Positions 53,918 through 63,428 of a stretch of DNA of 64,000 nucleotides are shown in pieces (the stretch's first letter is position 1; every line of letters starts with the position of its first letter). The translations under genes and the position numbers were made by a program. The notes beneath the pieces were generated by a model. That model was not told the origin of the DNA, ran no database searches, and saw only the letters and a list, made by a program, of their open reading frames with translations. The DNA lies in assembly GCF_001025195.1 (NCBI RefSeq), contig NZ_AP012325.1, positions 1-64,000 of the forward strand. The letters are read 5' to 3'. This DNA comes from Bifidobacterium catenulatum DSM 16992 = JCM 1194 = LMG 11043 (GTDB taxonomy: Bacteria; Actinomycetota; Actinomycetes; Actinomycetales; Bifidobacteriaceae).

Positions 53918-55300
53918 TTAGCCGCGGGAACCGTTGGCGTAGAAGCGGGCCAAGGCTTCGTCGCGGAATTCGTCGAAATATCCGCCGTCAATCGACGCGC
54001 GAATGTCGTCCAGCAGCTTCACGAAGAAATGCTCGTTGTGGATTGTGGCCAATGTGAAACCGTTGAATTCGCGGGCGCGCAACGCATGATCCACGTAAGC
54101 ACGCGAATAATGCGTGCACGTGTAGCAATCGCAGCCCTCTTCAAGCGGGCCAAAATCATGCTTGAATTGCGCGCGCTTGATGTTGTAACGTCCGTCGCGC
54201 GTGAAAATCGCGCCATTTCGGCCGCAACGCGCCGGTGCGACGCAATCGAACGTGTCTCCACCATTCTCGACACATGCGAAAATGTCGTCGACTGCAGCGA
54301 TACCGAGCACGTGACGTGGCCGGTTTTCCGGCATCGCATCGCAAATCCAAGCGCAAGTGTCGCCGATAATGCGCTTTTCAATCGCGCCTCCGATGCCAAC
54401 GCCGTCAAAATCCAGCGAAGCGATCTGTTCGGCCGCATGCCTGCGCAAATCCTCATAATTCGCGCCCTGCACCACACCATACAGCGCCTGATACGGCTTG
54501 CCGACGCGCTCTTCGGTAAGCCTCTTATGCTCGGCAACGCAACGCTGCGCCCAACGGTAGGTGCGTTCCACGGAACGTTCCTGGTAGCCGCGCGTGTTCA
54601 TCAGTGTGGTCAGCTCGTCGAACGCAAACATGATGTCGGCACCGATCTTATGCTGGATTCCCATTGAAATTTCGGCGGAAAAACGGTGCAGTGAGCCGTT
54701 GAGCGGCGATTTGAACGTTACGCCGTCCTCGTCTACGAACGCGAGGCGCTCTTTACCTTCGGCGATCACGTCGTCTGATTTCATTCCGGTCACATCCATG
54801 GCGAGGGTTTTCTTGAAGCCCGCGCCGAGCGAAAGCACTTGGAAACCGCCGGAATCGGTGAAGGTCGGACCGTTCCAGTTCATGAATTTGGCAAGACCGC
54901 CGGCTTCGTCGAGCACTTGCTCACCGGGGCGTTCATACAGGTGAAACGCGTTGGACAGCAGGCATTGTGCGCCGAGGTCCTTCATGGTTTCGGGCAGCAC
55001 GGCTTTCATCGCGGCCTGCGTGGCCACGGGCACGAACGCCGGAGTGTGAATATCGCCGTGGGGGGTATGAATGGTACCGGTGCGGCCGTATCGTGCGCCG
55101 CCGCGTCCCTTGCCGTCGGCCGCGTCGGGAAGGCGGGTTTTCTGCTCGAAATAGAAGGCGTCGCGGCGGCCCGGCTTGCCTGGTTCCGCTCCACGCGGAT
55201 GTTCGATGAGGTTTTCGACTGGTGCCGCCATGTTCGCTGCGGCTGTTGCCGCGGTTTCGTGCGCCGCCGCGTTGATCTGTGGTTCGTTCAAGCTTGTCAT
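53918..55300 (-). CDS. tgt: tRNA-guanine transglycosylase (Tgt)
   Basis: Tgt swaps G34 of Asp, Asn, His and Tyr tRNAs for preQ1 or queuine. The 460-residue protein has a 60-residue Ala-rich N-terminal extension, then the TIM barrel: TDSGGFQVLSLG with the substrate Asp, the catalytic region with GVGIGGAIEKR and the zinc site CDCYTCTHYSRAY. The catalytic and zinc residues are intact. No queuosine synthesis genes are in the window, so it may use salvaged bases. The start has only GAAAG before it. Confidence 0.93.
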   Translation of the reverse strand: MTSLNEPQINAAAHETAATAAANMAAPVENLIEHPRGAEPGKPGRRDAFYFEQKTRLPDAADGKGRGGARYGRTGTIHTPHGDIHTPAFVPVATQAAMKAVLPETMKDLGAQCLLSNAFHLYERPGEQVLDEAGGLAKFMNWNGPTFTDSGGFQVLSLGAGFKKTLAMDVTGMKSDDVIAEGKERLAFVDEDGVTFKSPLNGSLHRFSAEISMGIQHKIGADIMFAFDELTTLMNTRGYQERSVERTYRWAQRCVAEHKRLTEERVGKPYQALYGVVQGANYEDLRRHAAEQIASLDFDGVGIGGAIEKRIIGDTCAWICDAMPENRPRHVLGIAAVDDIFACVENGGDTFDCVAPARCGRNGAIFTRDGRYNIKRAQFKHDFGPLEEGCDCYTCTHYSRAYVDHALRAREFNGFTLATIHNEHFFVKLLDDIRASIDGGYFDEFRDEALARFYANGSRG

Positions 55301-55362
55301 GCTTTCAACTGTATGCGATAGCGCCGATTGCCGACGGTGGCTACGTCGTTCGCCGGCTGAAT

Positions 55363-55560
55363 ACGATTTTCCTTATATGTGGCAGATTCGTTCCGTTGAA
55401 AAATGTGATTTCCCTTATATGTGGCAGTTTTCCGAAAACAAGAGTCGTTAGGGGGTATTGAAACGACGTTTTGAACCCATCTGTGCAGAGGAAAGTGCCA
55501 CATATAGCGCAAATGAGTTTTTGTGTGGCTGCATTTCTGCCACATATAACGCGAATGAGT
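55363..55560. repeat. Four-box palindromic repeat element, copy 2
   Basis: Cores lie at 55372-55385 and 55414-55427 on plus and at 55495-55508 and 55537-55550 on minus. Each pair is exactly 42 bp apart, and the pairs face each other across 67 bp. The centre holds GTCGTT ... AACGAC around GGGGGTA. The remaining bases of 55301-55785 hold only the hairpin listed next and the htrA promoter region. Confidence 0.8.
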
Positions 55561-55703
55561 TATCGAATTTCTTGCGATGGTTGTGAGAAGGCGTATCGGC
55601 TGAGGTTTGTCAAGTTGCATCGCATAGCCTCTGGCACCGTATGGAGAGAACTGCCAAGAGATTCGGTTGCTACTTTCAACAAACATTCAGGAAACTTCCA
55701 GAG

Positions 55704-55719
55704 CGAGTATCTTTACTCG
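55704..55719. promoter_or_regulatory. Inverted repeat upstream of htrA
   Basis: CGAGTA-TCTT-TACTCG lies 66 bases before the htrA start and could be an operator or hairpin. It does not match CIRCE or HAIR heat-shock sites. Confidence 0.4.
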
Positions 55720-55785
55720 TAGATAGCAGTTCGAGCGGCACGATTGCTGATTTGTGAAATGCCGCGAGACGAATAAGGAGCGAAA

Positions 55786-57789
55786 ATGGCTGAAGAGAAC
55801 GACCAGAACGCCGTGCAGCCGCAGAATGACGAACAGCAGACCGTGCCGATGCCGCCGGTTGATGCGGAACAGACGCAAACTTACGCAGGCGAGCCGTATG
55901 CTGCAGAGTCGGCTACCGAACCGATTGACATGCAGAGCGGTATTGAGAATCAGCCGACGGCCGCCATGCCTGTTGCGAACGACGACGCTTCGGCGGAATC
56001 CGCGACTGCGGCGGGCGATACTCCGGATTACGCTTCCGCAGCGGGCGAGCGTACCGTGGTTGGCGGTTCCGCGCAGGATGCGCCGGCCCAGCAGTACCGT
56101 CCGGCACCGGAATATGGTGCGTACGGTCCCGTGCCGACGCAGCCGACTGATGGCACCGCAGCCGCGAACGGCACTGCGAACGGTACGGCGAGTGACGCGC
56201 CGAACATGCCTCCGCAGCCGCAATATGGCACATACGGGCAGGCTCCGCAGCAGTCGCAGCGGCCTCGCAATCCTTTCTTCGGAAATCCGTATGTGGGTGG
56301 AAATCAGCAGAACAATCAGCAGAACGCGCAATCGAATAACGGTAATCCGTTCATGAAGCCCACGGCGCAAGGCGGTGCCAACGTGCCGCCGGCCGGGCCG
56401 AATAATCCGAATAACGGTAATCCGTTTGGGAATCCGAATAACGGTAATCCGTTCGGTACCCCGCAGCAAAATGGCGCTGCAGCCAAGCCGAAGTTCGCTT
56501 CCGGCGTGACCGGTCATGTGATGACCGGCGTGGTGGCGGCACTTGTTTCCGCGGTCCTCTGCCTCGGAGTCGGCTACGCGGCAATCACCAATGGATGGGT
56601 GACCGTACCCACCTCCAGCTCACTGGCCAGCGTGAAATCCAACACGTCCGGATCTGGTTCGGCGAAAGCCAAATCCGGCGAGGCCGCAGACTGGAGCGCA
56701 GTGGCGAAAGAAGTGTCCGATTCTGTGGTGTCCATTGACGTGGCAACCAGCGACGGCAGCGCCAAAGGCTCCGGCGCAATCATCAGTGACAAAGGCTACA
56801 TCGTCACCAACAACCATGTGATTTCCGGCGCGAAGCAGATTCAAGTGACGCTTGCCAACGGCACCATCTACTCAGCGCAAATCGTCGGCACTGACACCAC
56901 CACCGATCTGGCCGTAATCAAGCTCGACAATCCTCCGAGCAGTCTGAAGGCCGCGGAATTTGCCGATTCCGACAATCTTGCCGTGGGTGAATCCGTGATG
57001 GCCATCGGCAACCCGCTCGGCTACGATGACACCGCAACCGTCGGCATCGTTTCCGCGCTCAACCGCCCGGTGACCGTGGCCGATGACAACAACAACGACA
57101 TCGTCACCAACGCCGTGCAGATCGACGCGGCCGTCAACCCAGGCAATTCCGGCGGTCCGACCTTCAATGCGGCCGGCCAGGTGATCGGCATCAACTCGTC
57201 CATCGCATCCACCACAACGTCTTCCGGCACAGCCGGATCCATCGGCATCGGCTTCGCCATTCCATCGAACCTGGTAAAGCGTGTGGCCAACGAAATCATT
57301 GACAACGGCACCGTGCAGCATGTGGCGCTCGGCGTCACCATCAAGAGCTCCACGGTTGAGGCGGACGGCGTGACCCGCGGTTGCACGCAGGTGCAGTCCG
57401 TGGTCGACAACAGCCCGGCAGCCAAGGCCGGAGTGAAGGCTGGTGACTCCATCGTGGCGTTCAACGGCAAGGCGGTGAACAACAACTATTCGCTGCTCGG
57501 CTACGTGCGCGCCTCCGCCATGAATGACAAGGTGACATTGACGGTCGTGCGTGACGGCAACACCATGGAGCTTGACGTGACGCTTGACCAGGAGGAATCC
57601 CAGACGAACTCCTCCAACAGCCAGAACCAGCAGAACAACGGCAATGATGGCCAGAGCCAGAACGGCAACGGTTACGGTAACGATGGTAACGGCGGCAATA
57701 GCGGCAACGGAAATGGACAGAGCGACGGCAATGGTAGCAACGGCTACGGTGATGGTGGCGGCCTGTTCGACCCGTTCGGTCTGTGGTAA
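55786..57789 (+). CDS. HtrA/DegP-like trypsin-fold serine protease with PDZ domain
   Basis: This envelope protease degrades or refolds damaged exported proteins. The 667-residue protein has a 240-residue disordered, Gln/Asn/Pro-rich cytoplasmic region with NNGNPFGNPNNGNPF repeats, one span (about 245-270), the protease domain with His344, Asp374 and Ser455 (PGNSGGPT) and a PDZ domain (about 515-600). The Asn/Gly-rich tail ends in the aromatic GGLFDPFGLW. The ATG follows AAGGAGCG. A four-box repeat element lies upstream and a terminator downstream. Confidence 0.93.
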   Translation: MAEENDQNAVQPQNDEQQTVPMPPVDAEQTQTYAGEPYAAESATEPIDMQSGIENQPTAAMPVANDDASAESATAAGDTPDYASAAGERTVVGGSAQDAPAQQYRPAPEYGAYGPVPTQPTDGTAAANGTANGTASDAPNMPPQPQYGTYGQAPQQSQRPRNPFFGNPYVGGNQQNNQQNAQSNNGNPFMKPTAQGGANVPPAGPNNPNNGNPFGNPNNGNPFGTPQQNGAAAKPKFASGVTGHVMTGVVAALVSAVLCLGVGYAAITNGWVTVPTSSSLASVKSNTSGSGSAKAKSGEAADWSAVAKEVSDSVVSIDVATSDGSAKGSGAIISDKGYIVTNNHVISGAKQIQVTLANGTIYSAQIVGTDTTTDLAVIKLDNPPSSLKAAEFADSDNLAVGESVMAIGNPLGYDDTATVGIVSALNRPVTVADDNNNDIVTNAVQIDAAVNPGNSGGPTFNAAGQVIGINSSIASTTTSSGTAGSIGIGFAIPSNLVKRVANEIIDNGTVQHVALGVTIKSSTVEADGVTRGCTQVQSVVDNSPAAKAGVKAGDSIVAFNGKAVNNNYSLLGYVRASAMNDKVTLTVVRDGNTMELDVTLDQEESQTNSSNSQNQQNNGNDGQSQNGNGYGNDGNGGNSGNGNGQSDGNGSNGYGDGGGLFDPFGLW

Positions 57790-57977
57790 AGCACGACGGA
57801 CCGCCGCGGTTGGCCGTGGATGGCTGCGGTCGGCTGCGGCGGGCTGCAATAAGGGTGATGACTACCCGATAGGCTGACGGCGAAGACGCGACTGGAGTTG
57901 CTTAATCGCAAGAACGTCTTGTGAACGTCATCGCGAGAACGTTAAAACCGCGGAAAACCAATAAAAGTTAAAAGCAG

Positions 57978-58015
57978 AAGCAGGACTGTGCGAACAATCG
58001 TACAGTCCTGCTTTT
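57978..58015 (+). terminator. Rho-independent terminator of htrA
   Basis: AAGCAGGACTGT and ACAGTCCTGCTT arms are followed by TTCTATTTTT. The rest of 57790-58155 shows nothing else supportable. Confidence 0.85.
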
Positions 58016-58155
58016 CTATTTTTGGCAATTGCGACACGAAAATCGCAAATGTTTGCTACGCTGGAAATATCTTTTTACGCCGTGTATCGATGGCTCGCGC
58101 GGGCGAGGCGCCGATGGGTTAACAAGGCGTCCGATACGAGCGTAAGGAGATTCTC

Positions 58156-60591
58156 ATGCGTAGAATCATCGATATTTGCTGGCGACTGTGCAAGCAGGTT
58201 CCGTTATTGCCGATCACCATTCTGGCCGCGATTCCGTTGGCATTGCTGGGGGAGTGGAGGCCGTGGGGCGAGGCTGCGTGGGTTTCTCACGATTTGCATG
58301 CTGGCTTTGGTTGGCTGAGCGCGTTTAATCCGGGTGCTGGACAGTGGATAGTGATCGCGCTGGTCGCATACACGATTGTGGTGACGGTGCGTGGCATGAT
58401 CGACGATCTGCGGCACGGCCATGTTGGCGTTGATCTGCTGGCGGTCGTTGCGATTGCGTCGACGGTTGCAGTGCAGGAGTATTGGGCCGCTTGGGCCGTG
58501 GTGCTGATGATCTCATCCGGCGAGGCGATCGAGGAATTCGCACAGTCGAAGGCCGAAAGCAACCTGACTGCGCTGATTGACGCGGCGCCCCGAACCGCGC
58601 ACGTGGTTGCGCTGCCGGGAGTGCGCGGGCATGTGCATGCGACAGGCAGCGAGCATACGGCCGACGTGACAGCCGACGGATTCCGTGCCGTCAGAATGTC
58701 CGATTCTGCAGAAACGGACAACCAAGACGGTGGGAAGCATGATTATGTGTCCGAATCTCCAGAATCGGACACAAAAGATGCTTCGCAAACGTATGATGCG
58801 GCTGGAGAGCGCTTCGAAACGGTCCCCGTCGATCAAGTGCGGCTCGGCGACGTGATTCTGGTTCTGCCTGGCGAAACAGTGCCTGTCGACGGCGAGTTGC
58901 TGTCGGGTGTGGCCACGCTGGACCTGAGCAACATCAACGGCGAGCCTGTGCCGCGTGAAGTGTATGCGGGCGCTCGCGTGATGTCTGGCGCAGTCAATGG
59001 CTCGACCACGTTGACCATGCGTGCCACGCAACTTGCGCAGGATTCGCAGTATCAGAAGATTCTCGAGCTGGTTTCGTCGGCGCAAGAGTCGCGCCCCGCT
59101 GTCGTGAAGACCGCGGATATGCTTGCAGTGCCGTTTACCGTGCTTTCGCTTGCGATTGCTGGGATTGCATGGGCGGTTTCCGGATTGCCGCTGCGATTTG
59201 CGCAGGTGCTGGTTCTCGCCACGCCTTGCCCGCTTCTGATTGCCGCACCGGTTGCGTATGTGGCTGGAACAGGGCGTCTTGCCAAAGCGGGAATCCTGAT
59301 TAAAGCACAGGACGTGTTGGAAAATCTAGGTCGCGTATCGCATATTTTCTTCGATAAAACCGGCACGCTTACCGTCAAGCAACCGCAGGTCGTGCGCGTG
59401 GAGAAGCCGTTCGAAACGAGTTCGCCGTTCAACGAAGACCATATTCTCATGATGGCCGGTGTGGTGGAAAGTTACTCGGTGCACATTCTGTCGAAAGGCA
59501 TTGCGGCGGCCGGGCGCAAGGCCATGAACGACTTGTACGCGCGGTATACGTCGGGGCAGCGGTTGTGCGCTGAGCGTGATCTGTCTGGGCATGGGCGCGA
59601 CTATCCGGTGGTGAAGAACATTGTGGAGGATTCAGGCAAAGGTGTTTCCGGCGAAGTGAATGGGCATCGGGTGCGTGTGGGGCGTTTTGCGTATGTGACG
59701 GCTGACGGATCCGGATTCATGCCGGTCCTGCATGCGTCGGGTGAACGCTACGTGTCCGATTCTGCCGAATCGGACACTCTAGGAGTGCGAGACGGAATGT
59801 CTGACGATGCGCAGCCTACAGTTGTAACCCCCTTCATCACCCCTTCCGCTGAGGCGTCGCAGACGACGCCCGTCCGCAAGTCCGAAACCGCAAACTCGCT
59901 GTTCGCTCCGCTTGCGCCGGACGAGATGGCCGCATACGTGGCGATTGACGGCAAACTGGCCGCCCGCATCGTGCTTCGCGACGTGCCCCGTGCGAATGCG
60001 AAACGTTCCTTGGCCCGTCTGCATGAGCTTGGTATCAAGGAGCTGTCCATGCTTACCGGCGACAAGGCCGCGTCCGCTCGCATCATCGCAAATGAGGTCG
60101 GTATCGATGACGTGCAATCTGAGCTGTTCCCTGAAGATAAGGTTGCCGCTGTTAAGAACGCCACCGAGTCCACGCATCAAAACCAGTCCATGCCCGCCCG
60201 CATCATGCGGCGTATAACTGGCGAATCCAGGAATCGCCAAGTCACCATGATGGTCGGCGACGGCGTCAACGATGCTCCTGTACTTGCAGTCGCCGACATC
60301 GGCATGGCCATGACCGACGGCACGTCCACCGCAGCTTCCGAATCCGCGCAAGTGGTCATCATGAATGATGATATCGCCTCTGTGCCGCGTGCCATCGCCA
60401 TCGCACGCCGTACGAAAAACGTGATGCTTCAGGCGGTGTTGATCGGTCTCAGCCTCGCCATCATCGGCATGGTCGCAGCCGCATTCAACCTGATTCCCGT
60501 GGTCGTTGGCGCATTCATGCAGGAGGTTATCGACGTGGTCAGCATTCTGTGGGCGCTCACTGTGCTTTTCGACCGCGGCGAATCCGCGTGA
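58156..60591 (+). CDS. Heavy-metal P1B-type ATPase
   Basis: This transporter moves a metal ion across the membrane using ATP. The 811-residue protein has about seven to eight spans, no N-terminal CXXC metal-binding domain, the membrane metal motif TPCP (residues 356-359), the phosphorylated Asp400 in FDKTGTLT, MLTGDKA and GDGVNDAPVLA. The TPC motif is not the CPC of common Cu/Zn/Cd pumps, so the metal is uncertain, perhaps iron or nickel. Two non-conserved inserts are visible, one in the actuator domain (about 155-225) and one in the nucleotide-binding domain (about 525-590); both carry palindromic-repeat peptides. AAGGAG precedes the ATG. Confidence 0.88.
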   Translation: MRRIIDICWRLCKQVPLLPITILAAIPLALLGEWRPWGEAAWVSHDLHAGFGWLSAFNPGAGQWIVIALVAYTIVVTVRGMIDDLRHGHVGVDLLAVVAIASTVAVQEYWAAWAVVLMISSGEAIEEFAQSKAESNLTALIDAAPRTAHVVALPGVRGHVHATGSEHTADVTADGFRAVRMSDSAETDNQDGGKHDYVSESPESDTKDASQTYDAAGERFETVPVDQVRLGDVILVLPGETVPVDGELLSGVATLDLSNINGEPVPREVYAGARVMSGAVNGSTTLTMRATQLAQDSQYQKILELVSSAQESRPAVVKTADMLAVPFTVLSLAIAGIAWAVSGLPLRFAQVLVLATPCPLLIAAPVAYVAGTGRLAKAGILIKAQDVLENLGRVSHIFFDKTGTLTVKQPQVVRVEKPFETSSPFNEDHILMMAGVVESYSVHILSKGIAAAGRKAMNDLYARYTSGQRLCAERDLSGHGRDYPVVKNIVEDSGKGVSGEVNGHRVRVGRFAYVTADGSGFMPVLHASGERYVSDSAESDTLGVRDGMSDDAQPTVVTPFITPSAEASQTTPVRKSETANSLFAPLAPDEMAAYVAIDGKLAARIVLRDVPRANAKRSLARLHELGIKELSMLTGDKAASARIIANEVGIDDVQSELFPEDKVAAVKNATESTHQNQSMPARIMRRITGESRNRQVTMMVGDGVNDAPVLAVADIGMAMTDGTSTAASESAQVVIMNDDIASVPRAIAIARRTKNVMLQAVLIGLSLAIIGMVAAAFNLIPVVVGAFMQEVIDVVSILWALTVLFDRGESA
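58697..58771. repeat. In-frame palindrome pair in the ATPase actuator domain
   Basis: Copies at 58697-58720 and 58748-58771 are 51 bp apart and encode SDSAETD and SESPESD in the ATPase frame. Confidence 0.9.
59753..59776. repeat. In-frame palindrome in the ATPase nucleotide-binding domain
   Basis: A single copy with centre TGCCGA encodes SDSAESD in the ATPase frame, within a non-conserved insert. Confidence 0.9.
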
Positions 60592-60632
60592 TTGCGGGGA
60601 GTGGTGTCATGCGCGGCGTTTTGGGGAAGCGT

Positions 60633-61643
60633 TTACAACGAGCTTGGCGAGATTTCTCCAGCGATCGACACGCGCATCCACTTGCCAAAGTCGGCTCCGG
60701 TCACGCCTTGCGACAGCAGGAACATGATTTTCGCATACGCGGCTTCCAGCGTCATATCACCGGATCCGATCGCGCCGGCACGAGCGATCGCATCTCCCGT
60801 CTCGTAATGGCCGAGCAGCACTTCCGCCTGCTGACATTGCGACGCGATCACAACGGGAACATCGTCATGCAGCACGTCGGCAATCACGTCGGTCAATCCC
60901 GGTTCGTTGCTCGGCACATTGCCGACGCCGTACGCGCGCAGCAATACCGCTTCCGGATGCGGCGTAAGCATCGCTTCCAATCGCGCCGCGGAAATGCCGG
61001 GCGCCATATCAATCACAGCAACATCGTGACGGGAGTAAGGCTGAGGTGACGTCCAGCCGCAACCGACTGAAGCAACATCGTCTGCATACCAGTGCCATGG
61101 CATGCCCGTACGAGCCAGCGGTCCGACGGAAGGCGCCGAAAATCCTTCAAACGCCCAACTCGACGACTTGCTCACGCGATTTCCGGCAAACAGGTGATGT
61201 CCAAAAAACAGTCCCACACCGTGGAATCGTCCGCTCATCGCGGCGTTCAGCGCGCCCGTGACATTCGCAATGGCATCCGATTCGATTTTACCGAGCGGAT
61301 GCTGCGAGCCCGTGAAAATCACCGGCTTGCCGAAATCGGCCAGTGCATACGAAATCGCGGCGCTCGAATAGCTCATCGTGTCGGTGCCATGCAGCACCAC
61401 GAACGCGTCGGCATCATCGTGATGCGCACGCAAGTCATCAACCATCGTCTGCCAATTGTCAGGCGTCGCGTTCGACGAGTCGATAAGCGGATTAAGTTCG
61501 GTGAACGTGAACAGGCTTGCGTCCATGTGCGCGTCCTCCAGCAGGCGGAACAGCCATCCGCGAGTGTCGGCTCCCGGAATTAGGCCGTTCGGAGAGTCAA
61601 TCATGCCGATGGTGCCGCCGGTATATGTGATGTGAATGCGCAT
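60633..61643 (-). CDS. L-asparaginase
   Basis: The enzyme hydrolyses asparagine to aspartate and ammonia. The 336-residue protein begins with the active-site block TYTGGTIGM (catalytic Thr) and contains the second conserved block VLHGTDTMSYSSAA. No signal peptide is seen, so it is the cytoplasmic type I form. AAGGTGG lies before the ATG at 61643; the frame is open 46 codons upstream without support. It is convergent with the ATPase gene and divergent from fpr. Confidence 0.9.
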   Translation of the reverse strand: MRIHITYTGGTIGMIDSPNGLIPGADTRGWLFRLLEDAHMDASLFTFTELNPLIDSSNATPDNWQTMVDDLRAHHDDADAFVVLHGTDTMSYSSAAISYALADFGKPVIFTGSQHPLGKIESDAIANVTGALNAAMSGRFHGVGLFFGHHLFAGNRVSKSSSWAFEGFSAPSVGPLARTGMPWHWYADDVASVGCGWTSPQPYSRHDVAVIDMAPGISAARLEAMLTPHPEAVLLRAYGVGNVPSNEPGLTDVIADVLHDDVPVVIASQCQQAEVLLGHYETGDAIARAGAIGSGDMTLEAAYAKIMFLLSQGVTGADFGKWMRVSIAGEISPSSL

Positions 61644-61693
61644 TGCCACCTTCTTACGATTGCTTGGTACTTGATAAGTACTTGCTTGCGATT

Positions 61694-61736
61694 GCGGGAT
61701 GGACGAATTCCGATATTTCGGATTCCTACATCCCGC
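61694..61736. promoter_or_regulatory. Nested inverted repeat in asparaginase / fpr divergent region
   Basis: GCGGGATG at 61694-61701 pairs with CATCCCGC at 61729-61736, with an inner GAATTCCGA-TAT-TTCGGATTC pairing. It is 51 bases upstream of asparaginase and could be an operator. Confidence 0.4.
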
Positions 61737-61924
61737 GATTCTGCGACTACTTGTGATTGTACGTGCATCTGCCGCGCTCATCGCGTACGATTAATGCGGC
61801 CACACGTTGGATTCATCTGGATTCAGTGCAAACACCAACGCCAGTGCGCACAAGGCGAAGAAGTCGTAAGAAAGTGCATAAGCACCCCTGTCGCAAATGC
61901 AGGGAATGCATTAGGCTAGAGCGC

Positions 61925-63379
61925 GTGACTGAAACTAATGAACTTCGTATTGCTGTAATCGGTGCCGGCCCTGCAGGCGTCTACTCCTCTGACATTTTCC
62001 TGCGCCAGTTGAAGAAGCTCGGCGAGGGGCTTGGCCTCGGCACTGCCGCGCGCATCGACCTGTTCGAAAAGCTGCCTGTGCCGTTCGGCCTGGTGCGCTA
62101 CGGAGTGGCCCCCGACCACCCGTCCATCAAATTCATCGCGTCAGCGCTCGAAAAGACGCTCGACAACCCCGACATCCACCTATATTGCGACGTGGAATTC
62201 GGCAAGGATGTGACCCTCGACGAGCTGCTTGAGCGTTACGATGCCGTGCTGTTCGCCACCGGTGCCGTTGAAGACAAGCCGCTTGGACTGCCGGGCGCCG
62301 ACCTGGATGGCGTGTATGGCGCAGCCAAGTTTGTGGAATGGTACGACGGTTATCCGACCGGCGCTCGCGAGTGGCCGCTCGACGCTGAGGAAGTCGCCGT
62401 GATCGGCGGTGGCAACGTGGCCATGGATGTGGCGCGCGAACTCATGCGCAATGCCGACGATCTGAAGGAACGCACTGACATTCCAGACAATGTGTACGAG
62501 GGTGTCAAGGCGAACAAGGCTCGCGTGCTGCACCTGTTCATCCGCCGCGGTGTGGCGCAAGCCAAGTTCTCCGTACAGGAATTGCGTGAGATGGAGAAGC
62601 TGCCGGGAGTGCAGCTGATCATTAACGAAGACGATTTCGATTTGGATGAAGACACGATTGAAGAGGCCGGCAAAGACAAGCTGACCCGTCAGATGGTCGA
62701 AGAGCTGTTCACGATTCGTGAGATGGCGGAAGACATGGAAGATGACGGTGACGTGGATTACGAGGGTAATACGGCTGATCGCAAGTATTATGTGCACTTC
62801 AATTCCGCGCCGGTCGAAGTGCTGGGCGAGGACGGCAAGGTCGTTGGCATTCGCGTGGAGAAGACCGAAACGTCGGCTGACGGCAAGATGAGCCGCACCG
62901 GCGAATTCGAGGAGTATCCGGTGCAGGCCGTGTACCATGCGATCGGCTACAAGCCGGCCACCGCGCCGGGCATCGCGTACGACGATCGTCACGCGCATCT
63001 GGCGAACGCGAACGGTGACGGACGCATCACCACGACCGCTTCGGCCGAGGACGGCGCGCAGGTGCGTGAACGTCTGTATGCCACCGGTTGGGCTAAGCGC
63101 GGCCCGGTCGGACTGATCGGCTCCACCAAGTCCGACGCGCTGCTCATCGTCACCAACATGCTGGAGGATCTGTCCAAGGCAGCCGAAGGTGGTCGTGTGG
63201 CGGCGGACCGAGATCCGGAATCCATCGACCGTTTGCTGGCCTCCCGTGGAGTCAAGCCGATTGACTTCGCCGGTTGGAAGAAGGTCGACACGTTCGAACG
63301 TGCCGAAGGTGCGAAGGAAGGTCGCGAGCATAAGAAGGTCATCGACCCGGAGCAGATGCGCGCTCTGGCCCATGCGTGA
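61925..63379 (+). CDS. Ferredoxin--NADP+ reductase (FprA-like)
   Basis: This FAD enzyme passes electrons between NADP(H) and ferredoxin and resembles adrenodoxin reductase. The 484-residue protein has the FAD motif AVIGAGPAGVYSS near residue 10, the family block LPVPFGLVRYGVAPDH near residue 47 and the NADP motif VIGGGNVAMDVARE near residue 160. The GTG at 61925 has no clear ribosome binding site, but a -10-like TAGGCT precedes it, so the mRNA may be leaderless. It ends in a terminator made from a palindromic repeat. Confidence 0.9.
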   Translation: MTETNELRIAVIGAGPAGVYSSDIFLRQLKKLGEGLGLGTAARIDLFEKLPVPFGLVRYGVAPDHPSIKFIASALEKTLDNPDIHLYCDVEFGKDVTLDELLERYDAVLFATGAVEDKPLGLPGADLDGVYGAAKFVEWYDGYPTGAREWPLDAEEVAVIGGGNVAMDVARELMRNADDLKERTDIPDNVYEGVKANKARVLHLFIRRGVAQAKFSVQELREMEKLPGVQLIINEDDFDLDEDTIEEAGKDKLTRQMVEELFTIREMAEDMEDDGDVDYEGNTADRKYYVHFNSAPVEVLGEDGKVVGIRVEKTETSADGKMSRTGEFEEYPVQAVYHAIGYKPATAPGIAYDDRHAHLANANGDGRITTTASAEDGAQVRERLYATGWAKRGPVGLIGSTKSDALLIVTNMLEDLSKAAEGGRVAADRDPESIDRLLASRGVKPIDFAGWKKVDTFERAEGAKEGREHKKVIDPEQMRALAHA

Positions 63380-63428
63380 GACGGTCCGAATCTGACGGGT
63401 TGATTGCTTGATGCCATTCTTGGCGTGA

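Noticed and set aside
55704-55719. Heat-shock operator (HAIR or CIRCE) upstream of htrA
   Set aside because: The repeat sequence and spacing do not match either consensus.
56281-56470. Repeats in the htrA N-terminus as a mobile repeat
   Set aside because: They are codon repeats of a low-complexity Asn/Gly/Pro region, confined to this gene.
56716-56739. Another copy of the 24-bp palindrome in htrA
   Set aside because: Only the left half matches; the right half does not complete the palindrome.
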